A stretch of 64,000 bases of DNA from Treponema sp. (GTDB lineage Bacteria; Spirochaetota; Spirochaetia; Treponematales; Treponemataceae), in assembly GCA_017940005.1 (NCBI GenBank), contig JAGAZO010000007.1, positions 16,605 through 80,604 of the forward strand. Reading direction: 5' to 3'. Below the pieces are notes generated by a model that was not told the DNA's origin, did no database searches, and saw nothing but the letters and a program-made list of their open reading frames with translations. How positions within the stretch are numbered: position 1 is the stretch's first letter; the number at the start of each line of letters is the position of its first letter. Made by a program: the position numbers and the translations under genes. Shown one piece after another: positions 16,292 through 25,857 of the stretch.

Positions 16292-17092
16292 TTATTTTTC
16301 AAACTCTGCTGTTACAGAAATTGAACCAACACCAAGATTCGTCTCTGCATTTGAAACACTACTACCGCTGCCAATCACTACGCCAGTACGTGCACCCTCG
16401 TTTGTCGGTGTGTTTACCGTAGCAAGAACGCTCGTCGCATTATTTGCTGCGTTTTGAGCAGGATTTAAACTCATGCCTGTTGACGTAAAAGCGACATTCT
16501 GACCAGGAAGCACTACAACAGCACCAAGCGGAGAATTCGGAGCAATATCATCAGCAGAAGTTGCCGCGTTGGAAGTACCGCTTGCTGGAACACCTGTAGC
16601 GCCGTTGTATTGTGCGCCATGATACGTTACAATTGCGCCTTCATTGCATGAAATTATGCCATTGCTCTGAAAAGTAAATTCCGTGCCACGTACAGAAGCG
16701 ACTGCAACAGGATTTCTTACAGTATAGCTTATGCGCTTGTTTTCTGTCTGGCGCACCGTCGACTTTATGGCCCCCGTATTTACATACACTTGCACAGTAT
16801 CTGATTGATTGCCCTGCATAAGTTTTTCAAGTGTAATACGTGTAAGCGGTCCAAGCTGCATAATAGAGCCTTGATAATTTAAAACTGCTTTCGATTTGAA
16901 ACCTGTAGAGATAATTTCACCTTCCGCAACATTGCTATTTGCCGAAAGCGTTTTCCAATCGCCGTTTCGCAACACTTCAACTTTGCCCTCTACAGACACA
17001 ATAGTAGCAGAACTGGCAAAAAGAGGAAGTGTAAAACACCCCGCGAGAACAACAAGCGAAACTGCTTTTTTTAACATTTTAAATAAATCCAT
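16292..17092 (-). CDS. FecR-domain exported protein
   Basis: A 266-aa exported protein. The signal peptide runs from MLKKAVSLVVLAGCFTLPLF to the cleavage-like ASSAT. Residues about 30-140 match the FecR domain: VSVEGKVEVLRNGDWKTLS, a GEIISTG turn, and NPVAVASVRGTEFTF, the family's most conserved stretch. The rest is Ser/Thr/Asn-rich and probably flexible. In Treponema, stand-alone FecR-domain proteins occur without the FecI/FecA system; no sigma or receptor partner is next to it here. I use ATG 17092 because AAGGGGG lies 6 nt before it. Role unknown, probably envelope-associated. Confidence 0.82.
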   Translation of the reverse strand: MDLFKMLKKAVSLVVLAGCFTLPLFASSATIVSVEGKVEVLRNGDWKTLSANSNVAEGEIISTGFKSKAVLNYQGSIMQLGPLTRITLEKLMQGNQSDTVQVYVNTGAIKSTVRQTENKRISYTVRNPVAVASVRGTEFTFQSNGIISCNEGAIVTYHGAQYNGATGVPASGTSNAATSADDIAPNSPLGAVVVLPGQNVAFTSTGMSLNPAQNAANNATSVLATVNTPTNEGARTGVVIGSGSSVSNAETNLGVGSISVTAEFEK

Positions 17093-17136
17093 AAACACCC
17101 CCTTATGATTTGTCTTCTTATAAGCATTCTATTTTA

Positions 17137-18288
17137 TCAGAAAACAAATGTTCCTGTCAAGAGAAAACATGTTTTGCCGTTTTCTTTTGCATTCGCAATG
17201 TACTGATACATTCCTGCTGAAATCTGTAAATCGTGGAAAATATTCCAAACTGCATTAAACTGCCATTGAAATCCGTGATATGAAGTTTTATCAGGACACG
17301 CAAATACAGCAGCAATTTCCGCACCGAGATACACGCGTGAAGCAATTGTATATGAGCCAGAAAGCCCAAAAATAAGTTTGCTATCATATTCTGTGCTAAA
17401 ATCCATTGAATTTGTGGCAAGCACAGCCGACTGCGACGAGAACCCTCTAAACGGTGCCAGCGCACCATTATTGCCCGAAGCATATACAAAATTAAAATTG
17501 AGCGCTGCTACCTGTACTGGATAATACGATACGTTGATTTTCGATAAATTGGAAAAATCATCTGCAGTGGTTTTACTAAATGTCGTTGACGCAGTATAGA
17601 ATAAATTTCGTGCAAGTGGTCCAGAAAGCGCAAGCGTACCGTACAGACGATGATATTCATTACCAGAAAAATCGAAAAATCCCCAGCCTTCCATTGCAAA
17701 GTTTTGATTTAAGAACATCGGCGTAATAGTCATTGTAGCACCAAACGGAATATACTTTGGACCGAGTACATACAGCACGTGTGCATGGCTTATCGGAACA
17801 ACAGTATTCGAGTCTTGCCGTAAAATAACCGTGTCGTGGCTATTCAAAAGCCGTGTAATACCTCCGTATATATTTACAGCACCACGCGGTAATGTCCATT
17901 TTAAAAACACGCCATCATTTGTTTGATTAAATATAGCACCAGTTACGTCACTTACGGCAAACCGTCCTACACTCACTTCAAATGTACTTGCAGTTTTGAT
18001 TTTAAATAGTCCAGTGAATTTAAGCACATTTAAATTTAAAATGTTCCGCTTTGTGCCGTCCGCTTGATCCCATCTGAATTCATACGAAACATCTGTAGCA
18101 AGTTTCAACTCTTCGGTAAACTGCTGTGTGAGCCACACATGAATGCCTGCGCTCTCATACCATTTGAGTGAGCCAAAATCAACACCTTGATATTTTGTCG
18201 TGCTGTTAATTTTTCCACCTATGTCAATAGCAAAAAGTGAAGAAATCGATACAGCTACAATGAGTATTCCTGTCGCAATTTTTTTCAT
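17137..18288 (-). CDS. Predicted outer-membrane beta-barrel protein
   Basis: Signal peptide KKIATGILIVAVSISSLFA, then alternating aromatic/polar strands and a C-terminal Phe (TGTFVF), the outer-membrane insertion signature. There are no domains I can name; repeated short beta-strand-like segments such as FKIKTASTFEVSVGRFAVSD fit a barrel of about 360 residues. The start at 18288 is set by GGAGGG 7 nt upstream and gives a 4-bp overlap (ATGA) with the stop of the upstream exported protein. The pair probably forms one envelope unit. Could be a porin or an adhesin; nothing in the sequence decides. Confidence 0.7.
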   Translation of the reverse strand: MKKIATGILIVAVSISSLFAIDIGGKINSTTKYQGVDFGSLKWYESAGIHVWLTQQFTEELKLATDVSYEFRWDQADGTKRNILNLNVLKFTGLFKIKTASTFEVSVGRFAVSDVTGAIFNQTNDGVFLKWTLPRGAVNIYGGITRLLNSHDTVILRQDSNTVVPISHAHVLYVLGPKYIPFGATMTITPMFLNQNFAMEGWGFFDFSGNEYHRLYGTLALSGPLARNLFYTASTTFSKTTADDFSNLSKINVSYYPVQVAALNFNFVYASGNNGALAPFRGFSSQSAVLATNSMDFSTEYDSKLIFGLSGSYTIASRVYLGAEIAAVFACPDKTSYHGFQWQFNAVWNIFHDLQISAGMYQYIANAKENGKTCFLLTGTFVF

Positions 18289-18737
18289 TCGTTCCCTCCG
18301 TATTTTTGCTGACATGCAGTATATAAATTGAGCACCTCAACGCCTGAAACTTTTTTTGACGGATTAGTATCATTTGAAATAACGCCATCAATTTTAAACT
18401 GACGAAACGCATACCAGCCAGAGCCTTTTGTAATACGGAACATAAGCCCGCCCTTTATATCCCATAATTTTGCCATAATGCGGGACAATTCTCTGAATGA
18501 TACATTGTCATCTTTATTGACATCAGCGCGTATTTGCCCCGCTTTTTGCAGCGCTTTCACTGCTTCATCATACGAAGCCAATTCATCAACAAAACCTTGA
18601 TATACAGCAGAAAGATAACTCACTTCACCATACGTGGCTTTTTCTGCATCTATCATTTCTGTAACAAATGACGCTTGTTGAGCAAAAGCAAAAAGTGAAA
18701 GAGAAAACGTAAATATAAAAAGAAACATTTTTTTCAT
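18285..18737 (-). CDS. Small exported protein with an EF-hand/dockerin-like motif
   Basis: 150 aa with signal peptide MFLFIFTFSLSLFAFA. Residues about 90-105 read DVNKDDNVSFRELSRI, a calcium-loop pattern (D-x-N-x-D-x-N) like an EF-hand or dockerin repeat. It continues into a region ending with Lys/Gly. Only one loop is seen, so calcium binding is an inference. Start chosen at ATG 18737 with GAGGG before it. It overlaps the outer-membrane gene by 4 bp and should be co-translated with it. I do not recognise the family. Confidence 0.6.
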   Translation of the reverse strand: MKKMFLFIFTFSLSLFAFAQQASFVTEMIDAEKATYGEVSYLSAVYQGFVDELASYDEAVKALQKAGQIRADVNKDDNVSFRELSRIMAKLWDIKGGLMFRITKGSGWYAFRQFKIDGVISNDTNPSKKVSGVEVLNLYTACQQKYGGNE

Positions 18738-19139
18738 AAGCAATCCCTCTATACCAAGTATACTATAAAATAACGCAGATGTCTATCGTTCCTAAAAACT
18801 GCACAAGCAGGCAAATTTCAATTTGCGGGCACGTACAGTTGCACGGAGTATAACTGTGCAACTGTAGGTGAGTTTCGCAGAAAACTCGAAATTAAAAACG
18901 TCGCGCCATTTCAGCGGCGTTTTTAAACATTTGGCAAGCAACACTCTGTGGCTCGGCAATATGAGCCGCAGAGCACTTGCAAAAATCTGTTTAGCTAAAA
19001 CTGCGCCCCGTAAGCCCATTGTATGGCACATGGCATGCTTCTACAACAAACCCGATATGTCCGCAGTTTATGAGAAGATTTGCCGCACATTCCAAAACAT
19101 GTCATGTACGGCAATAACATTTTCGACAACTTCACACTA
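18738..19139. other. Structured intergenic region with three inverted repeats
   Basis: No supported gene lies here. It holds a 10-bp perfect stem at 18835-18865 (ACAGTTGCAC), a terminator-like stem at 18892-18926 and an 11-bp stem with one G-T at 18944-18973 (CTCTGTGGCTC). About 165 bp between 18974 and the nifJ stop show nothing I can name. Open frames on both strands lack start signals. Confidence 0.55.
18892..18926. terminator. Bidirectional terminator-like stem after nifJ
   Basis: TTAAAAACGTCGC and GCGGCGTTTTTAA pair over 13 bp with one G-T around 9 nt. A5 and T5 flanks allow termination on either strand. Confidence 0.5.
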
Positions 19140-22100
19140 TTAGAATGGGCGTTTTGCCAGGTAGTCGTATTCCTGCCAAATGCGCTTAGCTTGCGTTGTT
19201 GCCCTGTCGAGCAACATTGACGCGCGTTCAGGGTTCGCAGCCTTGAGTGCCTTGAATCGTCCTTCTGCATACATGTAATCTGCAAGCTGGTAGTTCGGCT
19301 CTTTGCTGTCAAGCTGGAACGGATTCAATCCCTGCGCAATACGGCGCGGGTCATAGCGGTACAGCGGCCATAATCCACATTCAACAGCCTGTTTTTGCAG
19401 CTTCAAGCCGTCTGTCATGTTGATAGTGTGGTTGATGCAATGCGAGTACGCAATAATCAGTGATGGACCGTCAAAGCTTTCTGCCTCGCGGATTGCCTTG
19501 ATTGTTTGATTCGCGTTTGCACCCATAGCGATTTGCGCAACATAGATATAGCCGTAACTCATAGCAATCATGCCTAAGTCTTTTTTGGCAATATCTTTTC
19601 CACCTGCAGCAAATTTTGCGATTGCGCCGACAGGCGTTGCTTTAGACATTTGACCGCCTGTGTTTGAATACACTTCTGTATCGAGACAAAGGACATTCAC
19701 GTTGCGCCCCTGTGCAAGCACATGGTCAAGACCACCAAAACCGATGTCATACCCCCAGCCATCACCGCCGATAATCCAGTTGCTCTTTTTGATGAAGTTG
19801 TCTGCAAGCGAGAGCAGCTCCTTTCCAAGCGCATCTTTTGTACCTGCAAGCGCTTTTTTGAGCGCGGCAACATTTTTGCGCTGCTGGTTGATTGCTGCAT
19901 CATCCGCCTGCTCCATGTTTGTAAGAAGCGCGTCGATTTCTTTCACCGCAATGCCTTTTGCTTTTGCGTTCGCTGCAACTTCGCATGCATACTGCGAAAG
20001 CTTTTCCGCAGACAAGCGCATGCCAAATCCAAACTCTGCCGCATCTTCAAAGAGCGAGTTGCTCCACACAGGACCGCAACCATTTGCATCTTTTGCGTAT
20101 GGCGTTGTGGGCAAGTTGCCACCATAAATTGACGAGCAACCGGTAGCGTTTGCAATCATTGCACGGTCGCCAAACAGCTGACTGATAAGCTTGATGTACG
20201 CAGTCTCGCCGCAACCCGCACATGCGCCGCTGAACTCAAAGAGCGGGCGTTTCATTGAAAGACCTTTTGCTGTGCCAAGATTAAGCGTAGTAGCATCGAC
20301 TTCCGGCAAGCTGAGGAAGTATTCCCACGTCTTGATTTCTTGCTCTTTGTATTCAGGCGTAAACAGCTCGAGATGCAGCGACTTTGTCGGCGTCGGGCAC
20401 GCATACACGCACAACCCGCAACCGGTGCAGTCTTCCGCAGAGATTGCGAGCGTAACTTTTGTGCCAGGCTTTGCGGGCTTTGCATCTGCGACTTTGAATC
20501 CTTTCGGCGCCTTTGCAGCCTGCTCGTCGGTGAGCGTTTTCATGCGAATGCACGCATGCGGACACACGAGCGCACAGTTGCCGCACTGAATGCACGTAGC
20601 AAAATCCCACGAAGAAACGCGTTCGCCAATGCCACGTTTTTCATACTGCGTCGTTGCAGTCGGGAATGTGCCATCGTTCGGAATTTTTGAAACAGGAATC
20701 TTGTCGCCTTCTTGAGCTGCCATCATGCCGAGCACATTTTTAATAAATGGCTCATCCGTATTTTTGATTGACGGCGTCATGTGCAACGTGCTGTCTGCTT
20801 TTTTGCCTTTGAGATCAACTTTTTCGACAGCGGCAAGTGCCATATCAATTGTAGAAATATTTTTCTTGACAACGTCTTGCCCCTTTTTGCCGTATGTTTT
20901 TTCGATGTATTTCTTTATATATTTGACGGCAACATCTTCTTTGAGCACGCCAGAAATTTTAAAGAACGCCGCAAGCATGACAATGTTGATGCGGTTGCCC
21001 ATGCCCGCTTTCTCTGCAATCTTGAACGCGTCGATTACATAGAACTGCGCTTTCTTTTCGAGAATGCGTTTTTGCTGCTCTACGGGAAGCTCGCTCCACA
21101 CCTGCTCTTTGTCGAAGCGGCTGTTGAGCAAGAAAATGCCTCCTTCTTTAAGATACTGGAGCATATCGTACACATCCATGTATGCAAACTTGTGGCACGC
21201 AAGGAAATCCGCAGCAGTAATCAAGTACGGGCGGCGAATCGTTTTTTTGCCAAAGCGCAAGTGCGACACGGTGATGCCGCCAGATTTTTTCGAGTCGTAT
21301 GAGAAATACGCCTGTGCGTTTAAATCGGGGCGCGCATCGCCGATAATCTTGATTGCAATTTTATTCGCGCCTACAGTACCGTCAGAACCAAGCCCGTAGA
21401 ACATAGCTTCTGTCATGCCGCTTTCTGCAATGAAAAAGCTCGGATCATATTTAAGCGATGTCTTCGATACATCGTCGTTGATGCCGACAGTAAAGTGATT
21501 TTTTATTTTATCTTTTAATTCAAGATTTTCAAAGCACGCAATGACCATAGCAGGCGTAAATTCTTTTGACCCCAATCCATAACGACCGCCAATAATCTGT
21601 GCCTTTCTACCGGCTTCTTCAAATGCTGTACACACATCTTCATAGAGCGGTTCTCCAAGTGAACCAGGTTCTTTTGTGCGGTCAAGCACAACGATTTTTT
21701 TTGCAGTCTCTGGAATTGCAGCGAGCAGCTTATCTGCGGCAAACGGGCGGTACAAGCGCACCTTGACTACGCCAACTTTTTTGCCCTTTTGTTTTGTTAA
21801 ATATTCGACAGTTTCGTGAGCAGTATCTGCGCCAGAGCCCATGATAATCATGACAGATTTTGCATCTTTTGCTCCAACATACTCAAACAGCTTATATTTG
21901 CGCCCAGTGATTTTTGCAAATTTTGTCATTTCTGCTTGAACGATTGCGGGCGTTGCTTTGTAAAAATTATTAACTGTTTCGCGTGTCTGGAAATACACGT
22001 CTGGATTCTGAGATGTGCCGCGAATTGACGGAGACTCTGGATTCAAACCGCGCGCACGATGCTCTCGCACAAGGTCGTCATCAATCATCTGATGCATTTC

Positions 22101-22673
22101 GTCAAATGAAATTTCATCATATTTTTGAACTTCGTGAGATGTGCGGAAGCCATCAAAAAAATGAAGGAATGGAACGCGAGAACGCAATGTTGCTGCATGC
22201 GCAATGACTGCCATATCCTGTGCTTCCTGAACAGAGTTTGATGCGAGCATTGCCCAGCCAGTTTGACGGCACGCCATGACGTCAGAGTGATCACCAAAAA
22301 TTGACAGTGCACTTGTTGCAATCGCACGTGCAGCAATGTGGAACACTGTACTTGTCAGCTCGCCTGCAATCTTGTACATGTTTGGAATCATGAGGAGCAA
22401 GCCTTGTGAAGCAGTAAATGTGGAGCTTAACGCACCGGCGGTAAGCGCACCGTGCACAGCTCCAGCCGCGCCTGCTTCAGATTGCATTTCGACAACTGTG
22501 GGAACTGTACCCCAGATGTTTTTTTCACCTTTTGCTGACAAGTCGTCAGCAACCTCTCCCATGGGACTGGACGGAGTAATCGGATAAATAGAAATTACCT
22601 CGCTCAGCGCATGCGCAACGCGGCCGACAGCTGTGTTACCATCGAGCGTCACTTTCTGTTCTTTTGTTGCCAT
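19140..22673 (-). CDS. nifJ: Pyruvate:ferredoxin (flavodoxin) oxidoreductase
   Basis: Single-chain PFOR, 1177 aa, which oxidises pyruvate and CoA to acetyl-CoA and CO2 while reducing ferredoxin or flavodoxin; central in anaerobic spirochaetes. Domain order is normal: N-terminal pyruvate/TPP domain (YPITPSSPMGE near residue 30), gamma domain, two 4Fe-4S motifs CIQCGNCALVCPHA near 698 and CTGCGLCVYACP near 752, a third cluster region FSGACAGCGETAY near 823, and the TPP-binding GGDGWGYDIGFGGLDH near 960. A GAGG site lies 8 nt before the ATG. The promoter at 22861-22889 gives a leader of about 180 nt that contains a mosaic repeat. Confidence 0.97.
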   Translation of the reverse strand: MATKEQKVTLDGNTAVGRVAHALSEVISIYPITPSSPMGEVADDLSAKGEKNIWGTVPTVVEMQSEAGAAGAVHGALTAGALSSTFTASQGLLLMIPNMYKIAGELTSTVFHIAARAIATSALSIFGDHSDVMACRQTGWAMLASNSVQEAQDMAVIAHAATLRSRVPFLHFFDGFRTSHEVQKYDEISFDEMHQMIDDDLVREHRARGLNPESPSIRGTSQNPDVYFQTRETVNNFYKATPAIVQAEMTKFAKITGRKYKLFEYVGAKDAKSVMIIMGSGADTAHETVEYLTKQKGKKVGVVKVRLYRPFAADKLLAAIPETAKKIVVLDRTKEPGSLGEPLYEDVCTAFEEAGRKAQIIGGRYGLGSKEFTPAMVIACFENLELKDKIKNHFTVGINDDVSKTSLKYDPSFFIAESGMTEAMFYGLGSDGTVGANKIAIKIIGDARPDLNAQAYFSYDSKKSGGITVSHLRFGKKTIRRPYLITAADFLACHKFAYMDVYDMLQYLKEGGIFLLNSRFDKEQVWSELPVEQQKRILEKKAQFYVIDAFKIAEKAGMGNRINIVMLAAFFKISGVLKEDVAVKYIKKYIEKTYGKKGQDVVKKNISTIDMALAAVEKVDLKGKKADSTLHMTPSIKNTDEPFIKNVLGMMAAQEGDKIPVSKIPNDGTFPTATTQYEKRGIGERVSSWDFATCIQCGNCALVCPHACIRMKTLTDEQAAKAPKGFKVADAKPAKPGTKVTLAISAEDCTGCGLCVYACPTPTKSLHLELFTPEYKEQEIKTWEYFLSLPEVDATTLNLGTAKGLSMKRPLFEFSGACAGCGETAYIKLISQLFGDRAMIANATGCSSIYGGNLPTTPYAKDANGCGPVWSNSLFEDAAEFGFGMRLSAEKLSQYACEVAANAKAKGIAVKEIDALLTNMEQADDAAINQQRKNVAALKKALAGTKDALGKELLSLADNFIKKSNWIIGGDGWGYDIGFGGLDHVLAQGRNVNVLCLDTEVYSNTGGQMSKATPVGAIAKFAAGGKDIAKKDLGMIAMSYGYIYVAQIAMGANANQTIKAIREAESFDGPSLIIAYSHCINHTINMTDGLKLQKQAVECGLWPLYRYDPRRIAQGLNPFQLDSKEPNYQLADYMYAEGRFKALKAANPERASMLLDRATTQAKRIWQEYDYLAKRPF

Positions 22674-22703
22674 TGCATTTTCCTCAATTTGTTAAAATTA
22701 TTG

Positions 22704-22840
22704 AATCACCAACCTCGCTGCAGCGAGGTATGATGTTCTCTAAAGGTATTGCAGTCGGCTTTCATACCTTTTTTGCGACGCAACTTCGCAACGAAGTTTC
22801 GAGCAGCATCGGGGTATGAAACCCTCCGCACGAATCAAAG
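22704..22840 (-). repeat. Mosaic intergenic repeat, copy C, inside the nifJ leader
   Basis: Minus-strand order: GATTCGTGCGGAGGGTTTCA, then a GCTCGAAACTTCGTTGCG block and ACCTCGCTGCAGCGAGG. The last two blocks match the 3' half of copy A at 4397-4615. It falls between the nifJ promoter and the nifJ start, so it would be transcribed as structured leader RNA. Confidence 0.6.
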
Positions 22841-22860
22841 TGAGCCAATTCGCGTTTTTT

Positions 22861-22889
22861 ATTGTACACCTGTTCGTGCAGATTGACAA
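22861..22889 (-). promoter_or_regulatory. nifJ promoter
   Basis: Minus-strand TTGTCA, 17 bp spacer, TACAAT. Between nifJ and the fadD fragment (22674-23003) only this promoter and repeat copy C are recognised. Confidence 0.6.
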
Positions 22890-23003
22890 GTAGGAAACTA
22901 AAAATTAGCAAATGCTTATTATGGTTTTTGCGATTTGTTCCTTTAACAAATTTATGCACTGTGCCAACACGATAAAAATTGTTGCATACAGCTTTTATCA
23001 TTA

Positions 23004-23190
23004 AGCGGAAAGCTCTACACCTATTTCAAACGGCTTTGTGATGAGCACAAATTTATTGATGCGCTCAAACATCTTGAAACCATTCTTTGCATTCACCAAG
23101 CTGTTTATCTCGCTGTTGTACAACTTTTGAATGTCGTCGAAGGCAAGCAAGTTTTCGTATGTGTCATACTGGATGCCGTTTTCAGCAGGT
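23004..23190 (-). pseudogene. Partial duplicate of the acyl-CoA synthetase 3' region
   Basis: 187 bp nearly identical to 23690-23876 inside the acyl-CoA synthetase gene, same orientation, 686 bp away. It covers roughly codons 551-612 of that gene, without the natural 3' end or the upstream part. It cannot encode a working product. The copy ends abruptly at a GTCAGATTAT that also occurs just after the stop of the intact gene (23596-23605), which may mark the rearrangement junction. Confidence 0.85.
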
Positions 23191-23356
23191 CAGATTATTT
23201 GGGAAGGCAGTTCAGCAACTGGATTAAGCAGCAGAGCCTTTTTGAGATTGATGGCGAAGAACCCGCGCTTTTCTCGATAGCCAGTTCAAAGAGAATACAG
23301 ATGAAGATTTTATCAGCTCTAAAGAAAGCCCTGTTTTGAAAGGCATCGAGGCAAAA

Positions 23357-23554
23357 ATGACGGCAGCTGATATTCTTTCTATCTGTCGTGAAAACAAGGG
23401 GTTTACGCAAAAGCGGCTTTCAGAAATGACCGGGATTGCAATCCCAAATATTTCACAAATGGAAAACGGACGCAGGAAAATCGGAAAAATGAACGCTAAA
23501 AAACTGACAGATGCGCTTGACTGTGATGCAGCAGATTTTTTTATGTATCTATAA
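23357..23554 (+). CDS. Xre-family helix-turn-helix protein
   Basis: A 65-aa cro/C1-type HTH: ILSICRENKGFTQKRLSEMT, then GIAIPNISQMENGRRKIGK, the classic second and third helices. I choose ATG 23357 with GAGG 6 nt upstream; the same frame stays open back to 23252 (FLDSQFKENTDEDF), so a longer N-terminus with TTG at 23336 is possible. Such proteins are commonly antitoxins of HigBA or RelBE type, but no toxin frame remains upstream; that space holds the fadD duplicate. It looks like the surviving half of a toxin-antitoxin pair brought in by, or disrupted by, the rearrangement. Confidence 0.75.
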   Translation: MTAADILSICRENKGFTQKRLSEMTGIAIPNISQMENGRRKIGKMNAKKLTDALDCDAADFFMYL

Positions 23555-23610
23555 ATCACCGCGAAAAATGGCTATTACTCACGTGAACGAAGAGTCAGAT
23601 TATCAAAAAA

Positions 23611-25527
23611 TCATATATCCGAAGCAAACATCGCCTTTATCTCTTTGCGGTAGATTTCGCTTATTCTAAAGCGCATGATTTCTTGCTTTGCGGAAAGCTC
23701 TACGCCTATTTCAAACGGCTTTGTGATGAGCACAAATTTGTTGATGCGCTCAAACATTTTGAAGCCGTTCTTTGCATTCACCAAGCTGTTTATCTCGCTG
23801 TTGTACAACTTTTGAATGTCATCAGAGGCAAGCAAGTTTTCGTATGTGTCGTACTGGATGCCGTTTTCGGCAGCGTAGCCTTTTACTTCATCCTCATTCA
23901 CAAGTATGAGTGCGCCCAAGAATCGCTCGTCCTGTCCGACAGCAACTGCCGCAGTAACATAGCGCGACTCTTGCAGCTTTTGTTCAATGGGAAGCGGTTC
24001 AATATTTTCGCCGCCGCGAAGTACAATCGTGTCTTTCATGCGCCCTTTCAAAACTATTTCGTCGTGAATAGTCAATATGCCTATGTCGCCCGTGTCAAAC
24101 CAGCCGTCAACAGTCATCACTTTTTGCGTAAGGTCGGGACGCTTATAGTAGCCTTTCATAACTGTGCCGCCTTTTATTTGCACTACGCCCTGCTTGCATC
24201 GTCCAAGCACAAAACCGTCCGCATCTACAATGCGCGCCTTTACGCCGCGAATAGGCGAGCCGACGTTGCCAAATACGGGAGCTGCAATGTGGCGCACAGA
24301 CACAACAGGCGCTGTCTCCGTAAGCCCGTAGCCTTCGACAACTTTTATGCCGAGCGCCCAAAAGAATTCGTCGATGTTGTGCGGATACGCGCCGCCGCCT
24401 GCAATGCCTCCGCGGAAATTTTTTCCGAGCATCACTTTGATTTTGCGGAACACGAGCACATTTCCGAGCAGTTTAAGCGGATACAGCACAAGCCACGGAA
24501 TGACGAGCACAATCCACATGAGCGCAAAATAGTCAGGTCCAAAGCGACTGTTCTGGCGGAACAGTATTCTGTGCATGCGGCTGTGCACGAGCGCAACGCC
24601 CACAAAAAATCTGAACAGCGCGTACACAACTCCGCCCGTCTTGCGCATTTTAGAATAGATGCCGTCGTAAATCGCTTCAAACACGCGCGGGACAGCAGGC
24701 ATAAGATGCGGATTGATTTTTTTGAAATCTGCCAACATGATGCTCCCGACCGGTTTTGAATAGCAAACCGCAGCACCCTGCACAAAGACAACATACTCGC
24801 ACAAACGTTCAAACACGTGCCACACAGGAAGCACGCACAACGCGCGTTCGCCGGGATTAAGATAAATGCGCTCTTGCAATTCGTCGAGCTGCGTCAAAAA
24901 ATTGCCGTGTGAAAGCTCAACGCCTTTTGGCGTGCCTGTCGTTCCCGACGTAAAGATAATGCACGCCGTATCGTCTCGCGCACCTTTTTCAAGTTCAGCC
25001 TCTATTTCCGCACGGTGCTCGATATTGTGCTTTTTGCCTTCGTTGAGCATGTCGCTAAAAAGATGCAGCGTTATCTTCTCTTTTGCAACATCGGCAGCGA
25101 GCGCACTGTCAACTTCATCAAAAGAAATGATGTGCTGCACATGCGGCAAGTCGCTCCGAATAGAAAGCAGCTTTTTTACCTGCGCAGAATTCTCTGCAAT
25201 CACTATAGCGCATTCAGTAAACGAAAGGATGTAGCGCAAATCGCTGATAGTCGCATCGCAGCCGCGCGGCACGTCAACAGCACCGAGCGTCATAATGCCC
25301 ATGCTCGCCTGCTCCCATTCTTTGCGGTTATCAGAAATAAACCCTATTGTTTGGGTGCGCTCAACGCCGAGCAGCTTGAGCGCGGCGGCAAAATCAAGCG
25401 CAAGTTCATACAGTTCGCGGTATAAAACAGGCTCAAAAACACCTTCTGTATTTTTCGAATACTGCGCTGCAATCTCCGGATAGTCGCTGGCAGTTTTTCT
25501 GAGCATTTTCGGCAACGTCTGTTCCAT
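23611..25527 (-). CDS. Long-chain fatty acid--CoA ligase (AMP-forming)
   Basis: ANL-superfamily enzyme activating fatty acids with ATP and CoA. The phosphate-binding loop IFTSGTTGTPKGVELSHGN is near residue 190, the adenylate motif GYGLTETAP near 393, and the hinge motifs WFDTGDIG and LKGRMKD near 480-505. A hydrophobic segment around residues 310-350 (FALMWIVLVIPWLVLYPLKL) suggests membrane attachment, as in the spirochaete and chlamydial forms. Length 638 aa is normal. It has its own promoter (25578-25606). Part of its 3' region is duplicated beyond its own stop codon, at 23004-23190. Confidence 0.92.
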   Translation of the reverse strand: MEQTLPKMLRKTASDYPEIAAQYSKNTEGVFEPVLYRELYELALDFAAALKLLGVERTQTIGFISDNRKEWEQASMGIMTLGAVDVPRGCDATISDLRYILSFTECAIVIAENSAQVKKLLSIRSDLPHVQHIISFDEVDSALAADVAKEKITLHLFSDMLNEGKKHNIEHRAEIEAELEKGARDDTACIIFTSGTTGTPKGVELSHGNFLTQLDELQERIYLNPGERALCVLPVWHVFERLCEYVVFVQGAAVCYSKPVGSIMLADFKKINPHLMPAVPRVFEAIYDGIYSKMRKTGGVVYALFRFFVGVALVHSRMHRILFRQNSRFGPDYFALMWIVLVIPWLVLYPLKLLGNVLVFRKIKVMLGKNFRGGIAGGGAYPHNIDEFFWALGIKVVEGYGLTETAPVVSVRHIAAPVFGNVGSPIRGVKARIVDADGFVLGRCKQGVVQIKGGTVMKGYYKRPDLTQKVMTVDGWFDTGDIGILTIHDEIVLKGRMKDTIVLRGGENIEPLPIEQKLQESRYVTAAVAVGQDERFLGALILVNEDEVKGYAAENGIQYDTYENLLASDDIQKLYNSEINSLVNAKNGFKMFERINKFVLITKPFEIGVELSAKQEIMRFRISEIYRKEIKAMFASDI

Positions 25528-25577
25528 AAGAATACCCCTCGTTTTTATATGACAAATTTTACATTTTTGTAATATTG

Positions 25578-25606
25578 ATTATAGCCGCAAATAGCACCAA
25601 GCGCAA
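25578..25606 (-). promoter_or_regulatory. Promoter of the acyl-CoA ligase gene
   Basis: Minus-strand TTGCGC, 17 bp spacer, TATAAT, about 50 nt before the ATG. In the 330-bp gap to flaB (25528-25857) the other recognised element is the flaB terminator; 25607-25785 shows nothing I can name. Confidence 0.55.
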
Positions 25607-25785
25607 GTGATACCCAGCCTCTCGCAGCGCAAGGATGTATCGCCATACAGGGCAAGCGACTTATCGCCATGCGCAAAGCAAGCGATTTTCAGCATGGAAT
25701 TGCAGCGCATGATGAGCACATTGTCTCGCGCACGCAGCAAGCAAATTGCCAAAACATTGCCCAGTCTTCCCTTCACAGAATAAAA

Positions 25786-25825
25786 CGAAAAACGGGGCTG
25801 TCCGTTCTTTTCGGACAGCCCCGTT
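25786..25825 (-). terminator. flaB terminator
   Basis: On the minus strand AACGGGGCTGTCCG pairs with CGGACAGCCCCGTT around 7 nt, followed by a T tract. It lies 30 bp after the flaB stop. Confidence 0.85.
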
Positions 25826-25857
25826 CAATCTATCGGTTTCTACCGTCTACCACGACT

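Noticed and set aside
18792..19031. Open frame of 79 codons on the minus strand after nifJ
   Set aside because: No ribosome site and it runs through the hairpin cluster; composition looks like chance.
23127..23339. Open frame of 70 codons before the Xre gene, possible toxin
   Set aside because: Its first third is the antisense of the duplicated fadD piece, and the rest overlaps another frame of the HTH gene region; no toxin motif.
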